A stretch of DNA of 64,000 nucleotides from Nitrosomonas sp. (lineage in GTDB: Bacteria; Pseudomonadota; Gammaproteobacteria; Burkholderiales; Nitrosomonadaceae). This document shows, piece after piece, positions 9,471 to 19,324 of the stretch. The notes under the pieces are model-generated. The model worked only from the letters and a program-made list of their open reading frames with translations. It had not been told where the DNA came from and did not search any database. A program made the position numbers and the translations under genes. Numbering within the stretch: the stretch's first letter is position 1; the number at the start of each line of letters is the position of its first letter. Where the stretch lies: NCBI GenBank assembly GCA_016708955.1, contig JADJES010000011.1, forward strand, positions 26,202 to 90,201, written 5' to 3'.

Positions 9471-10778
9471 ATGAAGTTACTGGTTATTGGCGGTGGCGGC
9501 AGAGAGCATGCATTGGCATGGAAACTGAGTCTATCACCTCGAGTCCAAAAAGTATTTGTGGCGCCGGGTAATGCGGGTACTGCCTTAGAGCGTGGACTTG
9601 AAAATATTTCGATCTCATCCATTCCTGAATTAATTGAATTTGCAAAAAAAGAGCACATTGCGATAACGATAGTAGGTCCAGAAACCTCACTGGCTGAAGG
9701 TATCGTTGACGCCTTCCAAGCTGCTGGCCTGAAAATATTTGGGCCAGTCCAGCAAGCAGCTCGACTCGAAACTTCTAAGATCTTTGCCAAGGAATTCATG
9801 CAACGGCACCATATACCGACAGCAAGCTATGCAAGATTCCAAGACCCTGTACTAGCACATGAGTATATCAATCAAAAATCTGCTCCTCTGGTAATTAAAG
9901 CTGATGGGCTCGCTGCGGGAAAGGGTGTTGTAGTTGCTCAAACCAATGAACAAGCACATTCTGCCGTCAACGACATACTGGTAGAAAAGAATTTTGGCAG
10001 TGCGGGCTATGAAATTATTATTGAGGAATTCCTGCGCGGCACAGAGGTCAGTTTTATTGTTATGACCGATGGATGCCATATTCTGCCTTTGGCTACTAGT
10101 CAGGATCATAAACGCCTATTTGATGGAGACTTGGGTCCCAATACTGGCGGAATGGGCGCATATTCGCCAACACCTTTTATATCACCCAGCCTACATGCGC
10201 AAATCATGCGCAATATCGTCTATCCGGCAATCAATGGATTAAAAGCAGAAGGCATCCACTATACCGGCTTTCTATATGCCGGATTAATGATCACTGCAGA
10301 AGATCAAGCAAAAGTACTTGAATTTAATTGCCGACTGGGAGATCCAGAAACTCAACCCATCATGTTACGGTTAAAAAGTGACCTGCTGACGTTAATAGAG
10401 CATGCTGTCAATGGAACATTGGATAAAGTTGATGCAGAATGGGACCGGCGCGCTGCTTTGGGTGTTGTGATGGCAGCGCATGGTTATCCGGAGAACCCGA
10501 GAAAGAATGACGTAATCGAAGGCCTACAGGATCTTATCATTGACCAAGAAAACACCGACAGTTTTCATATTTTTCATGCCGGAACACGCGTAAGTGAGAA
10601 AGATGAAAAAGAAATTATGACAGCTGGAGGTCGTGTTGTATGCGTAACCGCATTAGGTGAAAACGTTAAAATCGCGCAGCAGAATGCCTATAAGCTCATT
10701 GAAAAAATTCACTTTGATGACTATCAGATTCGTCACGATATTGGATATCAAGGCATAAACTATCAGCGTAAAAAATAG
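9471..10778 (+). CDS. purD: Phosphoribosylamine-glycine ligase
   Basis: PurD joins glycine to phosphoribosylamine with ATP in purine biosynthesis. The start is set at ATG 9471, which gives the standard N-terminus MKLLVIGGGGREHALAWKL; a longer open frame upstream overlaps purH and is not needed. Visible features: IVGPETSLAEGIVD, the ATP-grasp segment VIKADGLAAGKGVVVA, and EFNCRLGDPETQ for Mg-ATP binding. Length (435 residues) is standard. It follows purH by 16 bp, completing a dusB-fis-purH-purD run. An IS110 relic lies just after it. Confidence 0.95.
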   Translation: MKLLVIGGGGREHALAWKLSLSPRVQKVFVAPGNAGTALERGLENISISSIPELIEFAKKEHIAITIVGPETSLAEGIVDAFQAAGLKIFGPVQQAARLETSKIFAKEFMQRHHIPTASYARFQDPVLAHEYINQKSAPLVIKADGLAAGKGVVVAQTNEQAHSAVNDILVEKNFGSAGYEIIIEEFLRGTEVSFIVMTDGCHILPLATSQDHKRLFDGDLGPNTGGMGAYSPTPFISPSLHAQIMRNIVYPAINGLKAEGIHYTGFLYAGLMITAEDQAKVLEFNCRLGDPETQPIMLRLKSDLLTLIEHAVNGTLDKVDAEWDRRAALGVVMAAHGYPENPRKNDVIEGLQDLIIDQENTDSFHIFHAGTRVSEKDEKEIMTAGGRVVCVTALGENVKIAQQNAYKLIEKIHFDDYQIRHDIGYQGINYQRKK

Positions 10779-10789
10779 CGTAAGAAAGA

Positions 10790-11024
10790 AATTGAGTATC
10801 TCTAACGCACATTGCAGTAGACGCCACCCCTGATCATGAAAGAAACTTTGAGGTGGGAGGTGGCGGGAGAGGTCGCACAGATTTTTTGGTGACTTGATCC
10901 CGCACTCTAACGTGACCCGCCGAACTGACTCGAACCCCGGATTGCTTCCATAGAGAGCGCACGTTAAACAGGCCGAAGGCAGATAATTGCCTTCAGGCAT
11001 TTTCAGTTCCGGCATCCGCCGCCT
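10790..11024 (+). ncRNA. Candidate IS110 bridge-RNA region (structured leader)
   Basis: In the IS110 group the noncoding left end upstream of the recombinase encodes a bridge RNA that pairs with target and donor DNA. This 235-nt stretch has no ORF and contains folded segments, for example a stem 10972-10981 with 10988-10998 (GCC-GAAGGCA / TGCCTTC-A-GGC, one bulge). Whether this particular copy encodes a functional RNA is inference; the transposase is broken. Confidence 0.4.
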
Positions 11025-11053
11025 TCCATTCACGAGTATAAATTGAATGGAGG
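11023..11053 (+). promoter_or_regulatory. Hairpin sequestering the IS110 transposase ribosome binding site
   Basis: TCCATTCA (11025-11032) pairs perfectly with TGAATGGA (11044-11051), extended by a G-U and a C-G pair to 11023/11053. The right arm contains the GGAGG Shine-Dalgarno bases just before ATG 11058. Folding would hide the binding site, a common way to keep transposase levels low. Confidence 0.65.
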
Positions 11054-11057
11054 AATT

Positions 11058-12277
11058 ATGGAATTGGTCGCGCTTTACAAACGTGTTATTGGACTCGATG
11101 TGCATCAAGCACAGATTACGGCCTGCGCACTGATCGAAGAATGCGACGGTTTGATACGAATTGAGCAGCGTCAATTTGGTACATTCAAGAAAGACCGACG
11201 CGCGCTGGCGCAGTGGGTGGTTCAATTGCAGCCTGACGAAGTTGTGATGGAAAGCACCGGCATCTACTGGAAAAGTCCTTACGCGGCATTGGAAGCGGCA
11301 GGCATTCGTGCAAAAGTCGTGAACGCCCGGCATGTCAAAATGTTCCCGGACGCAAAACAGATATCAACGATGCACAATGGCTGGCAACGTTGTCGCGTGC
11401 CGGATTGCTGCGTGCATCGTTTATTCCGCCCGCAAAAATGCGCGAATTGCGTTTGATTGCCCGGCAGCGGCAAAAGCTGACCGGACAGCTTGCATCTGAA
11501 AAGAATCGTTTACACAAGATTCTCGCCGATGGCGGCATACGCCTGGGTGTCGTGGTCAGCGATGTTCATGGACAATCGGCCCGCGCCATGATCAAGGCGC
11601 TTATCGCAAACAAAATGCCCCAGGAGGTTTTGAAATTCGCATCACGACGGCTCAAAGCCAGCCGTGAAGAATTGTTCGATGCCTTGCAGGGAGAATTAAC
11701 CGAAAGCCACCGCTTCGTGCTCAATGAATTGATGCGCATATCGAGGAAATCGAACAACGCATCGCTCGGTTTGACCAACGCTTGCTTGCCGGACTGGAAA
11801 GCGAACACAACTGGCTGGTGTTACTGCAAACCCTGCCCGGTGTCGATCTCATCGGCGCGGCCATGCTGCTGGTAGAAATCGGCAACAATATGGATGCCTT
11901 TGGCAGCGCGGATCGCCTGTGTTCATGGGTTGGTATCTGTCCAGGCAATAACGAATCAGCAGGTAAGCATAAATCCAGGCGGACACGCAAAGGCAACGCT
12001 TATGTTCGTCGTCTTCTATGTGAATTTGCTCACGCTGCCAGCCGAACCACTTCTGCTTTTAAAGCAAAGTTCAGCTCACTCATCGTGCGCCGTGGATACA
12101 AGCGCTCCATTGGCACTGGGACACAAAATATTACGCACCATCTTCTTCATGTTCAAGCGGCGCCAACATTACCGGGACAGCGCCACTGACTATGAGAAAC
12201 TTTCAGTTCAGCGTAATGCTGCACGTTGGATCAAAACGCTGATTCAACACGGCTTTATCAAAACAGCGCAAGCCTAA
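11058..12277 (+). pseudogene. IS110-family transposase (DEDD recombinase), three frameshifts
   Basis: The N-terminal DEDD domain is recognisable: VIGLDVHQAQI, VVMESTGIYWK, NARHVKM. The frame then slips at about 11347-11352 (CCCGGACG where CCCGGGACG would give PGRKTDINDAQW). It slips again at about 11735-11740 (ATGCGC where ATGGCGC gives MAHIEEIEQRI), and near 12110 (after YKRSI). The C-terminal transposase_20-type part is intact in pieces: LQTLPGVDLIGA, SWVGICPGNNESAGKHKS, KGNAYVRRLLCE, ALGHKILRTIFFMFK. ATG 11058 is preferred over an in-frame TTG at 11043 because of the GGAGGA before it. All three slips are tiny, so either recent decay or consensus errors explain them. Confidence 0.85.
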
Positions 12278-12346
12278 TTTGCGCCAATTGTTATATGGTC
12301 TTAGCTGGCCAGGATTACTTGCGCCTGTTTAGTGGTTTCTTTCACG

Positions 12347-13555
12347 TTAAATATAATTAAACAAGGATAACCCGGAAATTTTAATATAGGATTGCTGTGC
12401 GGCTTGAAGATACAGCTGTTGTCTTTGGAAATCTGATGTTGCTTTAGCAAAATCAACATCTTGTAATTGTGATAGTAATTGCTTAAATTGAATATCTTGA
12501 TCACTACCGACACTTTCCAAGGTATCGATTTCATTCATCCGAGCCCCAATAGAGGATTGTTTTGTAAGCACATGCTCTAAGCTATTATTAATACTTTGTA
12601 GCGCTGTGCTTAGACTATTCGCAAGTCGAGTACCCCCGGGCTGCCCACTGGATGGTGTTTCAAGTGCTGTAATTAGATCGCTCACGGTTTTGAAAATACT
12701 TTGATTGCTACTGGGAGAAACTGTAAATTTATCCCCATTCTGCGGATTACCTTTAATACTCACCTGTATTCCATCAAAACTGATTGTACTGTTACCTACG
12801 TAGGGATTGGCTGAAGAAACTGGTAATCCTGTTGTTGTATTGACAATATCATAAGTCGTCAAACCAGCAGCAACATTGAAATTTATATCGTAATTAGCCC
12901 CGGTTAGGCTCGCCGGAGTAATCACCGATCCGCCATCAATTACACCTGTCCCTAAGTTTAGGGAATTCGCTGCGGTTGCGAAAACACCGTTACCATTCTT
13001 TATACGTTCAAAAATATCCGTCCCAGAGTCACTGATAGCAAGCTGGCGTGCCGGCCCTACTTGATTCAATCTTTGCCCTTGATCTCCCGAATATTGCACA
13101 TTTAGTCCAGTTTGAACAAAAGGTTTTGTACTTGCTTGATAACCTGAAAATAAAAATTGTCCATTCTCATCCGTTGTATTAGCCAAGCCAACTAATGAAT
13201 CCAACTTACTGCGCAATTCCGTCGCTAGAATCTTTCTATCAGCATCTGTCAGTGTCGAATTCCCGCCATAGACTGTTGTGCCATGAACATCTTGAAGAAG
13301 CGAAGTGACTTGCTTTAATATATTTTCTTCCAATCCCAACGAAGAATTTGCGCTGGCGCGATTAACCGCATATTGCTTGTTCAATGATTCTGATTGTGTA
13401 ACATTTAATGCTTGCGCTGCAGCAATAGGATCATCTGAAGGGGCTAGGATGCGCCTACCGGTAGAAAGTTGTTGTTGCGTTCTAACTAATGATTCCTGCT
13501 GTTGCAGCATTAAATTAGTTCCGGTTTCATAAATTGTATTTGTACTGACACGCAT
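12347..13555 (-). CDS. flgL: Flagellar hook-associated protein 3 (hook-filament junction)
   Basis: A 402-residue FlgL, the second junction protein between hook and filament. The N-terminus (RVSTNTIYETGTNLMLQQQ, then a flagellin-like LSTGRRILAPSDDPIAA at about 31-47) and the C-terminal coiled region (DVDFAKATSDFQRQQLYLQAAQ) are characteristic; the two ends form the D0/D1 coiled coils that pack in the filament axis. It lies 27 bp downstream of flgK as the last gene of the minus-strand flagellar cluster, before the IS110 relic. Confidence 0.94.
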   Translation of the reverse strand: MRVSTNTIYETGTNLMLQQQESLVRTQQQLSTGRRILAPSDDPIAAAQALNVTQSESLNKQYAVNRASANSSLGLEENILKQVTSLLQDVHGTTVYGGNSTLTDADRKILATELRSKLDSLVGLANTTDENGQFLFSGYQASTKPFVQTGLNVQYSGDQGQRLNQVGPARQLAISDSGTDIFERIKNGNGVFATAANSLNLGTGVIDGGSVITPASLTGANYDINFNVAAGLTTYDIVNTTTGLPVSSANPYVGNSTISFDGIQVSIKGNPQNGDKFTVSPSSNQSIFKTVSDLITALETPSSGQPGGTRLANSLSTALQSINNSLEHVLTKQSSIGARMNEIDTLESVGSDQDIQFKQLLSQLQDVDFAKATSDFQRQQLYLQAAQQSYIKISGLSLFNYI

Positions 13556-13582
13556 AATATTGCCTTTAGACTAGATATATTT

Positions 13583-15499
13583 TTAACCAATACGAAGAAT
13601 TGAATCAAACAGTGTATTACTCATTTCGATGACTTTGCTTGAAGCCTGATATGCTTGCTGGAAGCGCATTAAATTAGCAGCTTCTTCATCCAGATTAACA
13701 CCCGATACTGATTGCATGGTGTTTTCAGTTTGTTTCAGTAAAGTAGCTTGCGCTTTACTGGTTACTTCCAACTCTCTAGTTTTATTACCAACTTGGCTTA
13801 CGAGCTGTCCGTAGGCAGATTGGTATGACGCTGTGCCATTTGCCAAAGTATTTTTGGTTTGCAGCACACCCATCAACAATGCATTCCGATTATCAGCCGA
13901 ACCATTATGGTTAGGCGCAATTGTGAAGATATCGCCTGCGGCAGGACTACCACTAATTTGGAAAGTATAGCCATTAAAACTAATATCAGACCCTGCGGTA
14001 TATGCCTGGTTAGTTGCCGGCAACCCAGTGCCAATGCCAGCCACATCATATTGGCCATCATACGGTGTATGAAATGTTATCGTTAACGGCTGCTGAAGAT
14101 TTGAGTTTAGTGGCAATGGATTGACAGTTCCAGCGCTAATTTTTCCTGTACCGGTATTTGTTAATGCTGCATCGGTACGATTAGGCCCAGCCGCAGCAAT
14201 TTTTGTTGTGTCGGAAATATTTACCGCCAAATCCTTTGCACCATTTATGGTTGGTTGAATTCGGAATCTCTCATTAGTAAGAATAGTTGCTCCGGTGACA
14301 GATACACCATCCAGGGTAAGCGGAGAAACTCCTGTTGGCGCAACTGCAGTACTTACTGAGGTATTATCAGATGATCTAGTCAGAATATAGTTTGTTCCGT
14401 CATAAGAGAACTGATAATCGCTTGTTGTTAAAGCACTGTAATCACTTATACCTGCAGTAATACTCGATGCCGGGTTATTGCTTAATGCTGAAATTATTTT
14501 GGGTGAGGGTAGCGTAAAGAAATCACCTCCCATATCACCATTAAGATCCATACCTGACTGATGTTGCGCATTGAGAGTTTGGGCTAATGTAATAGCAATT
14601 CTTCCTAACGCATTCTGCGCACTATCCAATGTAATACTACGAAATGACAGAACACCGTTTAACATTCCCCCTGTAATCTGATTTTCTGGAAGCTGAACCG
14701 TATTACTTCCAATAACTAATCCGATTGTTAAATTATCTGGATTATCTGGTGATACGATTGCTTTAAATGAGAGCGTTTGAGTTCCAACTACCAGCGCTTG
14801 TCCGCTACCCACGTATACATTTACCGAGCCATCACTTTGTCGCACCGTATCGGTATTTACTAATTTATTTAATTGACTAATCAATTCATCTCGCTGATCC
14901 TGCATATCATTGGCAGGCTGCCCGCCAGCCGCACCTTCAGCCACTAAGATCTGATGATTGATATCGGCTATTTGACTTGCTAAAGAATTTATATCAACTA
15001 CCGTGCTGGTAATTTGAGTATTTACGTCTTCTCTGATTTGTGCCATACGCTGATCCATACTTTGGAAACGCGCCACAAGGGCTTCACCGTTACTTATCAT
15101 AGCCTGGCGTGATGGGATTACTGATGGATTTGTTGCTACATCTTGCACAGCACTAAAAAAATTCTGGATTGCTGGAGAGAGTCCAGACGAAGAATCGCCA
15201 AGCATATTATCTAACTGTTTTATTTGAGAAAAATAGCTATCCATCGCTTGGCTTTGTGTCTGAATCTGTAATGATTGACTCACAACAAATTGATTGTATA
15301 TGCGCTGAACTGTCGTTGAGTGAACACCACGTCCAACAAATCCAGCCCCAGAAGATTGCGGTATATTGGTGCTCAGTACAACCTGCTGACGCTTATAACC
15401 AGGGGTATCCGCATTGCTGATATTATGGCCGGTAGTTAACAACTGTCTTTGCGCAGTTAATAAGCCTGTAATACCAATGTCAAGAATACTATTTCCCAT
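13583..15499 (-). CDS. flgK: Flagellar hook-associated protein 1
   Basis: A 638-residue FlgK, which caps the hook and joins it to FlgL. The N-terminal rod/hook domain GITGLLTAQRQLLTTGHNISNADTPGY... is clear, and the C-terminal ANLMRFQQAYQASSKVIEMS motif matches the FlgBC/FlgEFGK C-terminal domain. The variable middle is long and Ser/Thr/Asn-rich as usual. It is 84 bp downstream of flgJ and 27 bp upstream of flgL; the wider gap before flgK could hold an internal promoter, but I see no clear sigma-28 motif. Confidence 0.95.
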   Translation of the reverse strand: MGNSILDIGITGLLTAQRQLLTTGHNISNADTPGYKRQQVVLSTNIPQSSGAGFVGRGVHSTTVQRIYNQFVVSQSLQIQTQSQAMDSYFSQIKQLDNMLGDSSSGLSPAIQNFFSAVQDVATNPSVIPSRQAMISNGEALVARFQSMDQRMAQIREDVNTQITSTVVDINSLASQIADINHQILVAEGAAGGQPANDMQDQRDELISQLNKLVNTDTVRQSDGSVNVYVGSGQALVVGTQTLSFKAIVSPDNPDNLTIGLVIGSNTVQLPENQITGGMLNGVLSFRSITLDSAQNALGRIAITLAQTLNAQHQSGMDLNGDMGGDFFTLPSPKIISALSNNPASSITAGISDYSALTTSDYQFSYDGTNYILTRSSDNTSVSTAVAPTGVSPLTLDGVSVTGATILTNERFRIQPTINGAKDLAVNISDTTKIAAAGPNRTDAALTNTGTGKISAGTVNPLPLNSNLQQPLTITFHTPYDGQYDVAGIGTGLPATNQAYTAGSDISFNGYTFQISGSPAAGDIFTIAPNHNGSADNRNALLMGVLQTKNTLANGTASYQSAYGQLVSQVGNKTRELEVTSKAQATLLKQTENTMQSVSGVNLDEEAANLMRFQQAYQASSKVIEMSNTLFDSILRIG

Positions 15500-15583
15500 A
15501 ATTAATATCCAATTCTAAATATCCAAAAACATATAAGAGTTGTAACGGTAAAATGATAAAAGAATTAACAAAACTTTTATTCA

Positions 15584-16591
15584 TCAAATAAATTCGCGAT
15601 TCTGCAATGTTTCACTATTAAGTATTCGAATCAACTTCTCGGCATACAATGGATCAGTTGCATATCCCGCACGTTGCAAACCATTTGCAAATGAAGCAGC
15701 GTCAGTGGACTTCAATACTTTTGCATAGCGTGGGTTATCTAATAGCAAATTGGCATAGTCACTAAATCCCTCTGCATATGAGCTATAAGAACGGAACTTT
15801 TCAACCATTTTCTGGGGTGAGCCGTTGACGTATTCGGTAGTCACTTTTTCCACAACATCTCCTTTCCAATTTGCACCGGCTTTGATCCCGAAAAGATTGT
15901 AGCTCGGACTATCATCTGCATGACGAATCTCATGTCTATTCCAGTTGTTTTCCAGCGTAGCTTGTGCCAGCATGAAATGCGGCGGAATGCCGGTTGACTG
16001 TGAAGCTATCTGTGCATGCGACAAAAGTTTTTCGATAAAATCCGTTGAATGATTGGATAATTTCTTTAGTTGTGCCTCCAGCGGGATTGGCACGAGAAAT
16101 ACGTCAGCAGATGAATTCATTTTCCCAGTTGGCATCGCTGCATTCGATGAATTCAGCGCACTCAGCCATAACTGTTCCGATTTATCATTGGGATGACCAT
16201 CTTTAACCACAGCCCGTTGATTACTGGAATTAATCGCTGACATAATAGCATCTGTATTACTTATTGAAGTTTTTGATTCAATTGCATTATTAGCGCGAGT
16301 CAATTGCTGCACCATTATGTCGGCTATCCCAATTCCTTTGGTAGATAAGTGTTGTGATAATTGTTGATCATACATCTGTGTAAAGAACTGTGTTTGCTGA
16401 CTATCAAACAGCCCATCTTTCGGCGTTGCCTCACGCATACTTTTTAGCAACATGTTCATAAACAATGCTTCAAACTGTTGTGCTGCTTTTTTCAAAGCTT
16501 CATCTGGATTCTGCTTGGCCATTAAATGCAGATCATCAATGCTCTTGGCATCAACTGCGAGCTTACTAGAAATATCCGGTGAGATAACCAT
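15584..16591 (-). CDS. flgJ: Flagellar rod assembly protein/muramidase
   Basis: A 335-residue two-domain FlgJ. Residues ~30-110 form the rod-binding domain (AAQQFEALFMNMLLKSMREATP, cut here in two familiar blocks: QQFEALFMNMLL and LFDSQQTQFFTQMYDQQL). Residues ~180-330 form a glucosaminidase-type domain (AQATLENNWNRHEI, YNLFGIKAGANW, FRSYSSYAEGF) that opens the peptidoglycan for the rod. Both domains are present, as in most beta- and gammaproteobacteria. It follows flgI by 17 bp. Confidence 0.95.
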   Translation of the reverse strand: MVISPDISSKLAVDAKSIDDLHLMAKQNPDEALKKAAQQFEALFMNMLLKSMREATPKDGLFDSQQTQFFTQMYDQQLSQHLSTKGIGIADIMVQQLTRANNAIESKTSISNTDAIMSAINSSNQRAVVKDGHPNDKSEQLWLSALNSSNAAMPTGKMNSSADVFLVPIPLEAQLKKLSNHSTDFIEKLLSHAQIASQSTGIPPHFMLAQATLENNWNRHEIRHADDSPSYNLFGIKAGANWKGDVVEKVTTEYVNGSPQKMVEKFRSYSSYAEGFSDYANLLLDNPRYAKVLKSTDAASFANGLQRAGYATDPLYAEKLIRILNSETLQNREFI

Positions 16592-16608
16592 ATGTTTTAA
16601 TCCAGTAA

Positions 16609-17718
16609 TTAAATAATTTCCAACTCGGCACGCAACGCGCCCGCTGCTTTTAACGCCTGTAAGATGGACACTAAATCCTGTGTTGTCGCACCAATCGCTG
16701 TCAAAGCCTTGACAACTTCTCCAAGATCCGCGCCACTCGGTAATAGCATTAAATTCCCCTCGTCAGTACGTATTTCAACCTGTGATCTTTGTGCCACCAC
16801 TGTTTCACCACGTTGTGCAAATGGTCCTGGCTGACTGATTACAGGTTCTGTATTGATAATTATTGATAAATTACCATGTGCAATTGCACTCGTTTCAAGA
16901 GTTACTCCTTGATTCATCACTACCGAGCCGGTACGTGAATTTACAATAACTTTTGCAGACGCTTTTGCAGGTGTTATATCCAGACTTTCAATCTGAGAAA
17001 TAAACATAATGCGCTGACTATTATCAGTGGGCGCTCTTATCTGCACCATTCGGCCATCAATAGCAGATGCAGTTGAAGGGTGAAGCCCATTGATGGCCTC
17101 AACAATACGATTAACCGTTGTAAAATCCGTAGAATTCAACTCCAGGTTAATAAAATCACCTTGCCCAACTGTTGTTGATATCTCCCGCTCCACTATAGCT
17201 CCGCCAGAAATACGTCCGGCACTAAGATGATTAATCTGCACACTAGTGCCTGCATTCCCGGCCCCAACACCGCCAACCAAAACATTTCCTTGCGCCATTG
17301 CATAAACTTGATTGTCAGCCCCCTTAAGGGGTGTCATCAGGAGAGTTCCGCCACGTAGACTTTTCGCATTTCCCATAGAAGATACTGTGATATCAATTTG
17401 CTGACCCGGTTTAGCAAACGCGGGTAACGTCGCTGTCACCATCACAGCGGCAACATTACGTAATTGTAAATTGGTACCAGGCGGCAAGTTAACACCCAAT
17501 TGACCGAGCATATTGATGATACTTTGTACGGTAAATGGCGTTTGGGTTGTCATATCACCGCTGCCATCCAAGCCCACAACCAATCCATACCCTATCAATT
17601 GATTGTTGCGCACCCCCTGAATCGATGCCAGATCCTTGATGCGATCGGCCGCACTAATTCCTGGCAAAAATAATCCTATCGCAAGAAAAGAGTGAATAAA
17701 TATGTCTTTTATTTTCAT
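16609..17718 (-). CDS. flgI: Flagellar P-ring protein
   Basis: A 369-residue FlgI with a cleavable signal peptide (about 1-23). It builds the periplasmic P ring around the rod in the peptidoglycan layer. Recognisable segments are RIKDLASIQGVRNNQLIGYG, VVGLDGSGD, LRNVAAVMVTATLPAFAKPG and GGTLLMTPLKGADNQVYAMAQG split over the N-terminal half, ending with LQALKAAGALRAELEII. Length and ends are standard. It is 50 bp downstream of flgH. Confidence 0.96.
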   Translation of the reverse strand: MKIKDIFIHSFLAIGLFLPGISAADRIKDLASIQGVRNNQLIGYGLVVGLDGSGDMTTQTPFTVQSIINMLGQLGVNLPPGTNLQLRNVAAVMVTATLPAFAKPGQQIDITVSSMGNAKSLRGGTLLMTPLKGADNQVYAMAQGNVLVGGVGAGNAGTSVQINHLSAGRISGGAIVEREISTTVGQGDFINLELNSTDFTTVNRIVEAINGLHPSTASAIDGRMVQIRAPTDNSQRIMFISQIESLDITPAKASAKVIVNSRTGSVVMNQGVTLETSAIAHGNLSIIINTEPVISQPGPFAQRGETVVAQRSQVEIRTDEGNLMLLPSGADLGEVVKALTAIGATTQDLVSILQALKAAGALRAELEII

Positions 17719-17768
17719 AATATTATGTATTTATTTCAAGGATAAGCATGTTCTAAGTATCGGATTAT

Positions 17769-18485
17769 TTAAAAAGGTGTAACCGACAGAAAGAATCGTG
17801 ACAGCCACCCCATTGTTTGCGCCTCATCCAAATAACCATTGGCTCGATATTCAACACGCGCATCCGCAACTTGCGTTGAAGAAATAGTGTTCGCCATGAT
17901 ATGAACTGGATTCACAACACCGGAGAGTCTAATAAACTCTTGCCCCTGATTAATACCAATTTGTTTCTCGCCACTGACAACGAGATTCCCATTCGGTAAT
18001 GCTTCTATGACCGTTACCGTTATCGTACCTCTAAAATTATTTTTACTTGAGCTTTCGCCACCACCATCAAACTTGTTGTTAGAGGTGGCTTCCACTGTGG
18101 CATGTTTCTTTAAAAGGCTTAAAGGAACTCCTAAAAGACTCGGCACCGAGAAATCAATGCTTCCAGAGCGATCCACATTACTCCCAGAACTCTTGCTGGC
18201 ATTGGTTGTTTCATTCAAATTCACGATGAGAGTATCGCCGACACTCCGCGCTCTTCGATCTTCAAATAATGGCGTATATCGAACCCCGCCCGTTGTGCTA
18301 TGAATAGTCTGAAAGATAGCGCCATTGGGGTGAGTCGCTACTGCTGCATGTTTTGGAGAGCGAAAGGTATTGGGCTGATGGGTAGATGTTGCCGGTGTCA
18401 TCGCACAACCTGATACAAGCAGAATGAAAATCAATATGTACGTATACAAGAATTGATTTTTTATTTTCAGATTGTTATTAACCAT
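17769..18485 (-). CDS. flgH: Flagellar L-ring lipoprotein
   Basis: FlgH forms the outer-membrane L ring. A lipobox LLVSGCAM near residue 27 marks lipidation. Core features: a long N-terminal Ser/Thr-rich linker, SVGDTLIVNLNETTNASKSS, GTITVTVIEALPNGNLVVSGEKQ broken by short loops, and the ending GWLSRFFLSVTPF. The start is taken as ATG 18485 because GGAG lies 7 nt upstream; a GTG one codon earlier is also open. Confidence 0.95.
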   Translation of the reverse strand: MVNNNLKIKNQFLYTYILIFILLVSGCAMTPATSTHQPNTFRSPKHAAVATHPNGAIFQTIHSTTGGVRYTPLFEDRRARSVGDTLIVNLNETTNASKSSGSNVDRSGSIDFSVPSLLGVPLSLLKKHATVEATSNNKFDGGGESSSKNNFRGTITVTVIEALPNGNLVVSGEKQIGINQGQEFIRLSGVVNPVHIMANTISSTQVADARVEYRANGYLDEAQTMGWLSRFFLSVTPF

Positions 18486-18511
18486 CACATTACTCCAGAA
18501 AGCCCATTCAA

Positions 18512-19294
18512 TTATAATTGCGCCAATTTCTGCAACATTTGATCTGAAGTTTCAATAGACTTGGAATTCATCTCATACGCACGCTGGGTTTGAATCATGC
18601 TAACCAATTCTTCCACGACATTCACATTCGACGTCTCAACAAAACTCTGCTCCAACAAGCCTAACCCATTGGTACCAGGCGCATTTTGATTGGGTGTTCC
18701 ACTCGATGCAGATTCCATGTACAGATTCTCACCCATCTTCTGCAGCCCTGCTGGATTAATAAAGCCGGCTAACTGGATATTACCAACTTGAATCGCTGCA
18801 ACAGAACCGGGTACTGTCGCTGATACCGTACCGTCACGCGCTATTGTGATGCCGAGCGCATTCGGTGGCACAGTAATTGCGGGTTGAACCGCATATCCAC
18901 TGGATGTCACCAACTGCCCATTGATATCGGATTGGAATGCTCCATCACGCGTATAAGCTGTTGTACCATCAGGTAATAAAACCTGAAAAAAACCTATTCC
19001 CCGTATTGCAACATCTCGTTGATTATCCGTCTGTTGAAGTCCCCCTTGGGTAAAAATACTTTCTGTCGCGACCGGCTTAACGCCTGTACCTATTTGTAGA
19101 CCTGAAGGCAATTGAGTTTGCTGAGAAGATTGCGCCCCGGGTTGGCGCACTGTTTGATACAGCAAATCCTCAAAAACTGCACGAGCACGCTTAAATCCAT
19201 TCGTACTAACATTTGCCAAATTATTTGCGATGACATCCATTTTGGTTTGTTGCGCATCAAGACCAGTTTTAGCAATCCACAAGGAGCGAACCAT
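18512..19294 (-). CDS. flgG: Flagellar distal rod protein
   Basis: About 260 residues. FlgG forms the distal rod that runs through the rings. The N-terminus RSLWIAKTGLDAQQTKMDVI and NNLANVSTNGFKRARAVFED are canonical, and the C-terminal SNVNVVEELVSMIQTQRAYE with MLQKLAQL matches. ATG 19294 is chosen over an ATG six bases upstream because GAGGG is 8 nt before it and only 2 nt before the earlier ATG. It is 30 bp downstream of flgF. Confidence 0.96.
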   Translation of the reverse strand: MVRSLWIAKTGLDAQQTKMDVIANNLANVSTNGFKRARAVFEDLLYQTVRQPGAQSSQQTQLPSGLQIGTGVKPVATESIFTQGGLQQTDNQRDVAIRGIGFFQVLLPDGTTAYTRDGAFQSDINGQLVTSSGYAVQPAITVPPNALGITIARDGTVSATVPGSVAAIQVGNIQLAGFINPAGLQKMGENLYMESASSGTPNQNAPGTNGLGLLEQSFVETSNVNVVEELVSMIQTQRAYEMNSKSIETSDQMLQKLAQL

Positions 19295-19324
19295 AATCAT
19301 TACCCTCTTAAATTTATTTTTTGT

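Larger units (their letters stand above)
10790..12290 (+). mobile_element. IS110-family insertion sequence, degenerate
   Basis: An IS110-type transposase relic (11058-12277) with about 270 bp of leader between purD and the transposase start. IS110 elements lack terminal inverted repeats, so exact ends cannot be read; the limits given are approximate. The element lies between the convergent purD and flgL, where insertion breaks no gene. Confidence 0.7.

Noticed and set aside
10653..11333. 226-residue minus-strand open frame across the purD end and the IS110 leader
   Set aside because: It overlaps two real features, has no domain and is explained as antisense of the IS110 leader and transposase.
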